A stretch of 64,000 nt of DNA. Source: Haplomitrium mnioides (taxonomy: Eukaryota; Marchantiophyta; Haplomitriopsida; Calobryales). The stretch lies in the NCBI GenBank assembly GCA_049999725.1, contig JBNGIS010008514.1, forward strand, positions 70,760-134,759, read 5' to 3'. Below the pieces are notes generated by a model. That model worked only from the letters and a program-made list of their open reading frames with translations. It had not been told where the DNA came from and ran no database searches. The position numbers were made by a program, and so were the translations under genes. This document shows, one piece after another, positions 11,580 to 20,717 of this stretch (position 1 is the stretch's first letter; each line of letters opens with the position of its first letter).

Positions 11580-12360
11580 TCTAATGCTCAACAGTTGAAG
11601 AGTTTTGTGAAACCAAGATGTTTCAGTTTAGCTATTGTTGATATTCCTTATGGTTATAACCTTAAGGAATGTAGGCATGATGATTTATAACCCTTCTTGA
11701 AGGAAGATATTTTTGATATGGTTTCTTCTTTTGCGGTAGTGACTACTTCAGAGTTTTGGTCTTTTGTTATTATCCACTCTTCACAATAGTTTGGCATCAT
11801 CGAGGATGCTTTACTAGAGGTTTGTTGTTCAATCGACCACGACATCAAGAAAGTTGTATTTTGTTTTTTCATCTGATAGTTTGTGAGTTTTATTTTTCCT
11901 TTCTTTTTTTTGGTTTTCTTATATATTGGTTTTTGTTACTATAGGAATAAAAGTAACATTCATCATTCGAGTGGTCCTAGAATCGCTCACGCTCATGAGT
12001 GATGGGCTATGGACTATTGGACAAAGGAGGGCAAGCAAAGCATGAATCTCTTCAACTTGCAATCAGATGATGCAAGCGGATGATCTCGACAAATCATGCA
12101 AAGTGTTTTCAGCTGCACGGTTGTGTTGGCAAAACTTAAACATCCAGAAGATGATGTTTCTATGAATGTTTACCAAAAGCTTGAGGCTTTGTATAATTTT
12201 TTAATTGACCATTTAAAAATAGAGCAAGATTGGATTTTAGATCTTTTCTCTAGGTCTGGCATACACCTTGTACTTTGTGCTTGAAAGAAGCTAATGCAAA
12301 ATTGCATCGCAGTGGAATATAAAAGATGTCAATCTATCTATATTCTTTAGAGATTTTTGA
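11580..12360 (+). other. Gene B beta-class amino-methyltransferase domain
   Basis: Motif IV reads SLAIVDIPYGYNL at about 11625-11663; DPPY is expected, and the second residue is changed here. After a short intron ending at 11944 comes NKSN..HSSGPRIAHAHE, the conserved segment after motif IV. The block LEALYNFLIDHLK then leads to WILDLFSRSG, the SAM-binding motif I (F.GSG expected, the first G now R). NCIAVEYKRCQS (motif II/III) follows at about 12292-12327. Methyl target (N6-A or N4-C) cannot be told. Stops at about 11680, 11770, 11998 and 12282 mark decay. Confidence 0.72.
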
Positions 12361-12597
12361 CGATGGTTTCTTTGTCATCCGATGTGACTGAGTCTTAGAT
12401 AGTATATGAGCACCACAAGGAGCTTGTTCCTCTTGGTACAATAGGTGCTTCTAGTGAGATTTTCGGGACTGGAAAGTCTCCACAAGACTCTCTTGCAATT
12501 GTAGTTGCTGAACCTTCTCATGCATTAGATTAAGATGACATTGTTCCTCTTGAAGAGGATAGGGCTGCTCCCTAAGACTCATGTTATTTTGCTATAT

Positions 12598-12603
12598 AAT
12601 AAA
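12598..12603 (+). terminator. Polyadenylation signal of gene B
   Basis: AATAAA lies about 25 bp after the end of the gene B coding similarity. Confidence 0.4.
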
Positions 12604-13497
12604 GTATTTTTCTTCACAAAATATTATTTGATTTGCTTATTTACTTGTTGTATTCCAAATTCAGTTTAAGTATTTTCTTCACGATTCAATTTCTTTCACA
12701 AAATTATTTTTGAACAAAACATATTTGTTTTCATTCATATTAGCAACAAGGTCTATGCATGCATGGAAGGGCCATGCGTCCAACTATTCAGCAATATGTG
12801 TTTGCCTAATCTTCAGCTGTCCATACGCATAGTGGCTTTAGTTGTTCAAGCTCGCGTGGGCTTCAGATCGTCCATGCACACATGGACTTTAGTTGTTCAA
12901 GCTCACGTCGGCTTCAATTTTCCAATCCTGCCTTGGCTTTATTTGTCTTATCACAATTTGCTTCAACAATTTTCTTCCATCTAAACATTTGGGATCTAAT
13001 TACAAGTTCTTGCACATGATAGCCTCCACATTCCACTCGTATCTGGGTTGTAGTATTCCAAGTCAAAAGTTGCTTGAATAGTTTCTACGTACATAAGCTT
13101 TAAGACTACAGTTCAAAGTTCTATCGTGTTTAAGCATTTTTTTGATTTAATTTGTTTCTGAAAAGTTTGATTGTTTTCATCAAATTTTGAAATTAATGAA
13201 ATCATGGTTAGTTTTGAAAATATTTAAGAACAAGTATGGTCTATATTTTGCACATTTTCTGTTCGGTGATGCTTGTGCGTTTTGAAGCAAAAATTATGAA
13301 AGCAAATTTGATAATATTCTCATAAGAAAATTTGTCTTCAATATATTGTGAACTTGACTCGGGCAATTTTGATATATAAAATTACATATTTTCTACAAAT
13401 GAGCATTATTAGCATCAAAATCATGATTTTAGATGCTAAAATTACAAAATTGGTTTTTGAGAGTGAAAACTGAAACATGAACCCTATAGAGGTTCTT
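12604..13497. other. T2 right subterminal region (no gene)
   Basis: AT-rich and non-coding. It contains palindromic units around 12750-12900 (TATGCATGCATGG and relatives) and otherwise nothing I recognise. Confidence 0.5.
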
Positions 13498-13517
13498 GGT
13501 TCAAAGTAGCGGTTGTT
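13498..13517 (-). repeat. T2 right terminal inverted repeat
   Basis: On the minus strand it reads AACAACCGCTACTTTGAACC and differs from the left TIR at two positions. It is followed by the CTAC duplication (13518-13521). Confidence 0.85.
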
Positions 13518-13521
13518 CTAC

Positions 13522-14444
13522 TTGAAGTGGACAGAGAAATTTTTATGCTCAATTTTGATTCCTCTCAAGGCATATTTTGAAATCAAATGATCTTAAAAGG
13601 AAAAAAGAGAAGTTGATGTAGAGAAAGTGGTCTTTGCAATAAGAGACAACATAAGTGAGAGATGCTATAAGTTCTTTATAGATTCTGATATTCAATGGTA
13701 GAAAGAATTTTTCCTTGCCCAACAAGAGATTGCAACCTACATACTTAAAAAGAAAAAGACAAGGACTCAAAGCAGAGTTCACCTTTCCACTTTTACAACC
13801 AGCAAATACTTGTAATAATTCTTAAAATGTTTGTCTAGGTTCTCATTTTGATGCTCAATTGATAGAGGAAGATGTTCTAATAGAGCATATACTTTCTACA
13901 TATCGAGCAATCTGTGATGGAGCACCTATGCCGCAAGAATGGACTGTTTCACATAACACTAGATACCGACACAAATTTGGCAGCCTACATGAGATGAAAG
14001 CCAAAATGTTTTTTTTCTGTTGTTGCATTACTCAATCCCAAAAGCAAACCGCTTTTGATTGCAAAAGTTCTCAAAGTTTTGTCGTTTGATGAGGAAGAAC
14101 CTCCCAACCCAAAACAAGTATGTCTTCAATGGTTTTCTTGTGAGGCTAAGGTTGCCTTTTTTGGACAATACTTTTGAGAAATATTAGTAGCAACAAAAAG
14201 GAAACACAAATCCAAGTTACATATTGATGTATTTAACACAAACACAAATCACAATTTTGTCTTTTGATTTTCTTCTCACACAAAAAAAACCACTTTGTCT
14301 ACCATTAAATCAAATCTATTTGAGTACGAAAGATAGAAAGCAATCAATCTTGACATGTTTGAAAGAGATTCAATCAATTTTATTAACACTGAGGTAGAGT
14401 CTATTGATATTGATGAATCTGAAGAAATTGATGCGAGTAACTAA
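13522..14444 (+). pseudogene. T1 gene A, 3' part with C-terminal domain
   Basis: This continues the gene interrupted at 526. It starts with the bases coding LKWTEKF, passes the block VFAIRDNISERCYKFFIDSDIQW (frame-shifted), then VLIEHILSTYRAICDGAPMPQE and the SH3-like domain. The stop is at 14442-14444. Frameshifts occur near 14020 and 14160. It matches the minus-strand T2 gene at 2132-3110. Confidence 0.75.
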
Positions 14445-15132
14445 AGTCATTAAGAAACCCCATTGTTTATTGTGTACTTTCAATTTATATTGTAATTTAA
14501 GTTTATTTTTTTATAAAGTGCCTCATAATGTTATCAAGAAATTTCTTGAATTTATATGCTACCTTGAACATTTCAGTGTAAAACATTCCAAGTTCATTTT
14601 TATCTTCCATGAATGAAACTTAAACATTTTATCATAAATTTCATTTGGTTTGCGAAAATGTTTTTAATCCAAAATATAATTATATTCTTTTCCTTTTTAT
14701 TGTTTTCTCAAAGAGTTTAATGTTTTAGTATTGTTGAAGCGTCTGCCCAAATTGACTACTTAATCCTTTGCTTGCAAAGACTTTCATGTAAAACTTGAAA
14801 CTTTTTGCGTGCTTTGACTATGATGGAGAGCTTGAACCCCTTTTACTCTTAGACTCTTATTCAAAAAAACCTAATTGTAAGAAAGCCTAGAGTTTGTTGT
14901 AGAAAATAGAACCTTAAGCGCATCTAGACTTTGATCTAGAAGTTTGAAGCCTATGCAAGCATAAACTTTGATGCAAAAGTCCAAACCTCATGTGCGCATA
15001 GACTATGTTGTGGAATTTAAACCTATGTTCAGCATAGTCTTTGTTGCTAAGTGTTCAGATGTTGAGCTCGAATTTCTATGTACGCATAGACTTTGGTGTG
15101 GAAGTCAAAGCCTTCAACACATATTAATTATG
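14445..15132 (+). other. T1 subterminal region, first part (no gene)
   Basis: AT-rich tail after gene A with TATGCAAGCATA-like palindromes from about 14940 to 15095. It is cut at 15137 by the LTR-only element and continues at 20206-20646. Confidence 0.55.
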
Positions 15133-15137
15133 ATATA

Positions 15138-17089
15138 TGTAGTATAGTGGTGATCCCAACAATTTGAGATTTACCCTTCTCTGGGTTCTTTTACTCGGGG
15201 AGGACAATGGTTTTGTGACAAAAGAATCTTAATGCTCAAAGAAATCTTCACTTTCAGGATCCAAGACAATCCAAGTTGACAATTGCCTTCTCCGGGCCCC
15301 AAATCCGATTCCAAAATTTAAAATCGGATTACACCAAGCCCGAAAACAAATTCCGAAGAACTGCTTCTGGTTATATCTCACACTTTCGAAGCTCTGCTTC
15401 TGACCCTCTTCCGCCAAAAATTCGACGCCTCAGTCAATTGGGAAGTTGGAATGCCTCGTCCTTCTCTGTTCTTAATTGCATTTTCCTCGTACGTTGACCT
15501 TACAACTACGCGACACCTTTGTTGATGTCTCTTCTGACTTTTCTCGCTTCTCGACAAATCGTACACCTCGGAACTCAGCCGTCCGACGCCGTTTTCCTCC
15601 TGGAAGCTTGACCGTCGTTCCGCTAGTTCCTTCGGACTTTGGAAATCCCTCTTTGGACTTAAGCTCAACCCCTTCCAAATCTGAACTTCTGACTTCTAGC
15701 GTAAACTTCCGCTATACACCTCCTCCCGCCACATGTCCTTCCGATGCTTCGGATCCTTCTCATCCTTTTTCCACGTTCGCTCTTCTAATTCCCACTTCCA
15801 CCAAATTTGTGCTTTATTTATGCTCGCGCATCATCCAAGCAATCCGTTTTCTCCCTTGCGAATCACAATGACAAAGGAGAAGCTTCTTTGGCTCTCCTAT
15901 CTTCTTCTTTCCCTTCTTCGTCTTTTTTCGTAACCAGTTATGCCGGGTATTTGGATTTACAATTCGCACCTTGAGCAAAGGATTGGAAATTCTCTGTGAT
16001 TCCTAGTCTGTCGACTAGAACTCAACCCCACAGATCTGTCGATCTGCACAGCTAATTCTCGCTGATTCTTCACTTTCATCCTTTTGCCTTTTCTACAAGG
16101 CTCCTACTCGCCTCAACGATTAGGTAGGCCCTATGATCTGCTCGGGATACACCTCCCTACCACAGTCGACTCCCTTCCTGGGCAACTTTGCTGATTTTAA
16201 ACACATCATCCATTCAAAGTCAAATTCCGAAAAGCTTAAACCGATTCTGCCTTCTTTCTCCATACGACAATCCGCACATTCACATGAACAAGAAGGCAAT
16301 CAAATTAAGTTCATTTCCTTCATCCAAAACAGATTTCCTTTATGTTCCCGCTCAGGCGTATTCTCTTCCTTACTCTAGATCAGTTGACAGAATACAATCT
16401 TTACACAACTCGAAATCTTCTTGAATGAATTCTTTACTTAGCATATGGCACAAAATAGCCACCGCTTCTATAATCTGCAGAAGCAACCCTCAGTTTAAAT
16501 TCCTGAGGAGACTTATGCAAAAAAAAAATATCCAAAACGACACTTCTGAACCGACCGACGCAGCGCTTCCTGCATCAAAAGGAACATCTGAATCCTCTCA
16601 CAACCACATCTCCTCAAGTCTTCAAAGCAACTCTATAGTCGGCCTTTGCCTCAATCAAACACTTTTTCCCAAGTTCCTTCTTCATAGACCAAAAACTTTC
16701 AAGCACTCAAAGAAATAAGGAGTTAGAAGGCCTAATCATGCATCTTCCATTTGTTAGCAACCTTCCATAATACCAGCAGACGGAGCCCTCTCGAATCCGA
16801 CATCGGACACCTATCCAACCGTTGGACCTTCCGAAGCAATCTCGGACTTCTTCCGAATCCTCCTTTTGGAAATGTTCTTGAAGCACACTTCAGATTTGGA
16901 TATTCAATAATACAAAGAACTTTCCGCTGATCTGACCCCCGATTCTAACTTCTCATCTTCCACAGATTCCCACAAAGAGATTTTTTTTCCCAATTTTAAT
17001 CTTCTCTGAAGCTCTCTGCAAGCTCCTTTTGCTTTAAATTCTTCTAAGTAGGCTCATTTCCGAATAATCCTGTGGAACTTTGCGTCACA
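15138..17089 (-). repeat. 3' LTR of the LARD-like element (1,952 bp)
   Basis: Direct repeat of 17635-20200. It lacks about 610 bp present in the other LTR; the junction is at a CTCAC shared by both edges (about 16600). Confidence 0.85.
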
Positions 17090-17104
17090 TGCTCCCCCTC
17101 TTTA
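17090..17104 (-). other. Polypurine tract of the LARD-like element
   Basis: On the minus strand, AAAGAGGGGGAGCA directly precedes the LTR start TGTGACG. Confidence 0.8.
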
Positions 17105-17606
17105 TTGCCCAGCGTCCTTGCAAGCATCACTTTCTCCTCTGAGTTTTTCATCTTTCATCTCCCTGGATCTTATCCACCGATGGTTCATCTGGGTGTGGCT
17201 CCCCCTCTCTACTCATGAAACTGAGGTGCTTCACTTTCAGCTCTTCTCTCTTCTTTGACTTGACTCGAGTCGCTCTTATTCAATATGCCACAATCTTTGA
17301 ATTCCAGGATCCCATTGTTCATAAGCATTTTCAAATGGATTACTGAATTTCACAACATTGACCAACGATTCATCCATCAAGCTATAGAGAGCTTTTGAGT
17401 ATGAATTTCGATGTCTTCTCTTTTGCTCCTCCAACTTGGATTGATACCCAATATTGAACGATGAGCTTCTCACGTAATTCCGATGCATACTCAATTCGCC
17501 TCCAACTAGGGAATTGAACTGTAAAGCTCTTATTGATTATCCCAATTTGTTCATCAAGATTTCCTCTGAAAAGCAATTTTTTCCTCCTGTCACCAAACCG
17601 TTTGCC

Positions 17607-17624
17607 TCCCCGGCAACGGCGCCA
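17607..17624 (-). other. Primer binding site (tRNA-Asp type)
   Basis: The minus strand reads TGGCGCCGTTGCCGGGGA, ten bases inside the 5' LTR end at 17635. This is the classical Athila/Ogre-type site. Confidence 0.9.
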
Positions 17625-17634
17625 AAAATCTCTA

Positions 17635-20200
17635 TGTAGTATAGTGGTGATCCCGATAATTTGAGATCTACCCTTCTCCGGGTTCTTTTACTCGGAGAGG
17701 ACAATGGTTTTGTGACAAAAGAATCTTAATGCTCAAAGAAATCTTCACTTTCAGGATCTAGGACAATCCAGGGTTGACAATCGCCTTCTCCAGGCCCCAA
17801 ATCGGATTCCAAAATTTAAAATTGTATTACACTAAGCCCGAAAAAAAATTCTGAAGCACTGCTTCTAGTTCTATCTGACACTTCCGAAGCTATGCTTCTG
17901 ACCTTGTTTCGCCAACAGTTCGACGCCTCAATCAACTGGGAAGTTGGAACGCCTCGTCCTTCTTTGTGCTTAATTGTATTTTCCACATACGTTGACCTTA
18001 AAACTACGCGACACCTTTGCTGACGTCTCTTTTGACTTTTCTCGCTTCCCGACAAATCGTACACCTCGGAACTCAGCCGTCCGACACCATTTTCCTCTTG
18101 GAAGCTTGACCGTCGTTCTGTTGGTTCCTTTGGACTTTGGAAATCCCTCTTTTGACTTAAGCTCAACCCCTTCCGAATCTGAACTTCTGACTTCTAGCGT
18201 AAACTTCCGCTATACACCTCCTTCTGCCACGCGTCCTCCCGATGCTTCGGATCCTTCTGATCTTGTTTCCACGTTCGCTCTTCTGATTCCCACTTCCACC
18301 AAATTTGTGCTTTATTTATGCTCGTGCATCATCTGAGCAATTCATTTTCTCCCTTGCAAATCACAAGGACAAAGGAGAAGCTTCTTTGGCTCTCCTATAT
18401 TCTTCTTTCCATTCTTCTTCCTTTCTCGTAACCAATTATGCCATGTATTCAGATTTAAGGCTTGCACCTTGAGCAAAGGATTGGAAATTCTCAGTGATTC
18501 CTAGTCCGTCAACTGGAACTCAACCCCACAGATCCGTTGATCTGCACAGCTAATTCTCACCGATTCTTCCCTTTCATCCTTTTGCCTTTTCTACAAGGCT
18601 CCTACTCGCCTCAGCGATCAAGTAGGCCTACGATCTGCTCGGAATACACCTCCCTACCGTAGTCGACTCCCTTCATGGGCAACTTTGCTGATTTTAAACA
18701 CATCATCCATTCAAAGTCAAATTCCGAAAAGCTTAACCCGATTCTGCCTTCTTTCTCCATACGACAATCCGCACATTCACATGAACAAGAAGGCAATCAA
18801 ATTAAGTTCCTTTCCTTCATCCAAAACAGATTTCCTTTATGTTTCGGCTTAGGCGTATTCTCTTCCTTACTCTAGATCAGATGACAGAATACAATCTTTA
18901 CACAACTCGAAATCTTCTTGAATGAATTCTTTACTTAGCATATGGCACAAAATAGCCACCGCTTCTATAATCTGGAGAAGCAACCCTCAGTTTAAAGTCT
19001 CGAAGAGACTTAAAAAAAAACAAGAATATCCAAAATGACACTTCTGAATCAATCGACGCAGCGCTTCCTGCATCAAAAGGAACATCTGAATCCTCTCACC
19101 GGATATGTCGACGAAGTCTTCATCCCGAAAATCTCGGCAACAATCTTGTAATGATGACTGTATCCTTGTTTCTAATCCAAACTTTTCATATATTAGCTCT
19201 TTAGAAAGCCCTTAAAAAGATCTTTCCAATCAGCCTAAGAACTCTTCCTTTGAACTTGAATTGACTCTTCAAATGCACCCTTCTGAAATTGTCATTTTTC
19301 CTAGTCCGAAAAGCGAAATGAAGCTCCAAATCCAATGCGACACTTGTGATCAATATGCTCATGAATGATTGCCTGAATTTGAATCCGAAACCATGCTTTC
19401 ATCTTCTCTAGATTTTGAATTGGATGTCTTCAGCTCTGATCTTCCATTCCATCCAAATCCGAACTTTCTTTCGGATACACTCAGTCCGATGTTGCTCTTC
19501 GGATGCCCATAACTGCAGTCGTCTTGCAACGGCAACTGTGTTCTTGTTTCTCAACCAAAATGAGCGTGTAATGGCTCATTGGAAAGCTCTTAAGAAAGCC
19601 TTTCTTTTGGGCATGTCAAATTTGTATTTCAAGCAGAATCAGATCTTCAATGACAACCTGAAATATATGGCTTGAAATTGTCACCAATGTAGCCACGTGA
19701 ATGCAAAACTCACAACCACATCTTCTGAAGTCTTCAAAGCAACTCTATAGTCGGCCTTTGCCTCAATCAAACACTTTTTCCCAAGTTCCTTCTTCATAGA
19801 CCAAAAACTTTCAAGCACTCAAAGAAATAAGGAGTTAGAAAGCCTAATCATGCATCTTCTACTTGTTAGCAACCTCTCATGATACTGACAGACGGAGCCC
19901 TCTCGAATCCGACATTGGACACCTATCCGACCATTGGACCTTCGGAAGCCATCTCAGACTTCTTCCAAATCTGCCTTTCGGAAATGTTCTTGAAGCACAC
20001 TTCAGATTCGGATATTCAATAATACAAAGAGCTTTTCGCTGATCTAACCTCCGATTGTAACTTCTCATCTTCCACAGATTCCCACAAAGAGATTTTTTTC
20101 CCAATTTTAATCTTCTCTGAAGCTCTCTGCAGGCTCTTTTTGCTGTAAATTTTTCCAAGTAGGCTCATTTCCGAATAATCTTGCGGAACTTTGCGTCACA
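17635..20200 (-). repeat. 5' LTR of the LARD-like element (2,566 bp)
   Basis: Direct repeat of 15138-17089 with an extra segment at about 19100-19710. Confidence 0.85.
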
Positions 20201-20205
20201 ATATA

Positions 20206-20646
20206 CAACCCTCAACTTTCTACATACAAAGACTACCCTGTAGATTTAAGATTCTATACCACTTAAAGACTCTCTTGTAGAACTCAAAGCCTTTTTTTTT
20301 AGTAGACTCTAGTTTAAAACTTGGAGATGTTGGTCTGTTGTGACTCGGAAGTAAATCTCTAAAGCAGCTGGCCTTTTTGATCTTGAACTAAGACTACTTT
20401 GCATATTTGATACTCTGAATTATAAAAGATTTTTAATTATTGAAACCTTCTAAAATATGTCCACTTCAACCTTTGCGTGCATGTATTTTCAAGTACAAAA
20501 GAAAGATTATTTCTTGCTTGAACTTGAAAATAGAGCTCCAAAATCCATGCAAGGCTTTGTTTTGTTGGTTACTGTGCCATAGGATTCCAAACTCATTCCT
20601 TTGACTTCTAGTCCAAAAAAGTTCTTGTTTTAAGTAGCCTATTCAT
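20206..20646 (+). other. T1 subterminal region, second part (no gene)
   Basis: Resumes the tail cut at 15137. It shares sequence in reverse with 551-1300 and 52296-53100. Confidence 0.5.
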
Positions 20647-20666
20647 GGTTCAAAGTAGCAATTGTT
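20647..20666 (-). repeat. T1 right terminal inverted repeat
   Basis: On the minus strand: AACAATTGCTACTTTGAACC. Confidence 0.8.
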
Positions 20667-20717
20667 TCATTCAAACGGCGTACTCAAAACTTCACAAGCT
20701 CTAATAGAATTAAAATC

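Larger units (their letters stand above)
8636..12575 (+). pseudogene. T2 gene B: ParB-like domain + amino-type DNA methyltransferase
   Basis: This is a four-exon gene with decayed reading frames. Exon 1 (8636-8996) starts MASQVN and has an unrecognised conserved block (KLDWDWL, KDIDQHLYIFVGEGENFNLGLL). It ends at a GTAAG donor. Intron 1 is 8997-9491 and ends in TTTTCAG. Exon 2 (9492-10956) has an acidic/serine linker and then a ParB-like domain (10081-10500). Intron 2 is 10957-11294. Exons 3 and 4 carry methyltransferase motif IV (DIPY, 11640-11651), the GPRIAHAHE block (about 11975) and motif I (DLFSRSG, 12240-12260). The order motif IV before motif I is that of beta-class amino-methyltransferases. 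ParB plus N6/N4-methyltransferase fusions are, as I know them, common in phages and other bacterial mobile DNA. A polyadenylation signal follows at 12598. Several in-frame stops show this copy is dead. Confidence 0.75.
531..13517. mobile_element. T2: nearly complete 12,987-bp two-gene TIR DNA transposon
   Basis: The element is bounded by 20-bp inverted repeats (531-550 and 13498-13517, two mismatches) and a 4-bp target duplication CTAC. Gene A lies on the minus strand (2132-8020) and gene B on the plus strand (8636-12575), diverging from a shared region of about 600 bp. Long AT-rich subterminal regions flank the genes (551-2131 and 12604-13497). It sits inside gene A of an older copy of its own family (T1). 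It contains an N gap at 4437-4836 and a degraded Gypsy insertion at about 5645-7225. Both genes carry stops and frameshifts, so this copy is probably not autonomous now. A 4-bp TSD would fit the Sola superfamily among others, but I cannot assign a superfamily by eye. Confidence 0.85.
15138..20200 (-). mobile_element. Non-autonomous LTR retrotransposon (LARD-like) with tRNA-Asp primer site
   Basis: Two long direct repeats flank only 545 bp of internal DNA. Read on the minus strand, the LTR begins TGTGACGCAAAG and ends CACTATACTACA. A 5-bp duplication ATATA lies at 15133-15137 and 20201-20205. An 18-bp primer site complementary to the 3' end of plant tRNA-Asp adjoins the 5' LTR, and a polypurine tract adjoins the 3' LTR. 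No gag or pol is present. Size, primer site and lack of genes fit a non-autonomous relative of Athila/Tat Ty3/Gypsy elements. Base composition is visibly richer in C and less AT-rich than the flanks. Open stretches within the LTRs have no recognisable protein. Confidence 0.88.
1..20666 (+). mobile_element. T1: outer copy of a two-gene TIR DNA transposon (right part only)
   Basis: The window opens inside gene A of this copy, read on the plus strand. The gene stops at 526-530, where the nested copy T2 begins, and resumes at 13518 in the matching place. It ends at a stop at 14442-14444, is followed by a non-coding subterminal region, and finishes at a terminal inverted repeat at 20647-20666. Copy T2 (531-13517) and an LTR-only element (15138-20200) are insertions inside it. 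The left end and gene B lie outside the window. The order (gene A, long AT-rich tail with TGCGCGCA-type palindromes, TIR) is the mirror image of the left half of T2. Confidence 0.8.

Noticed and set aside
8636-12575. Bacterial contamination carrying a ParB-methyltransferase gene
   Set aside because: The gene has GT-AG introns and a TATA box, occurs in several decayed copies, and sits within plant-type TIR elements nested with plant retrotransposons.
15476-15871. Open reading stretch in the LARD LTR (and its counterpart at 17974-18336)
   Set aside because: No recognisable domain. It lies in an LTR, both strands are equally open, and the two LTR copies differ without a coding pattern.
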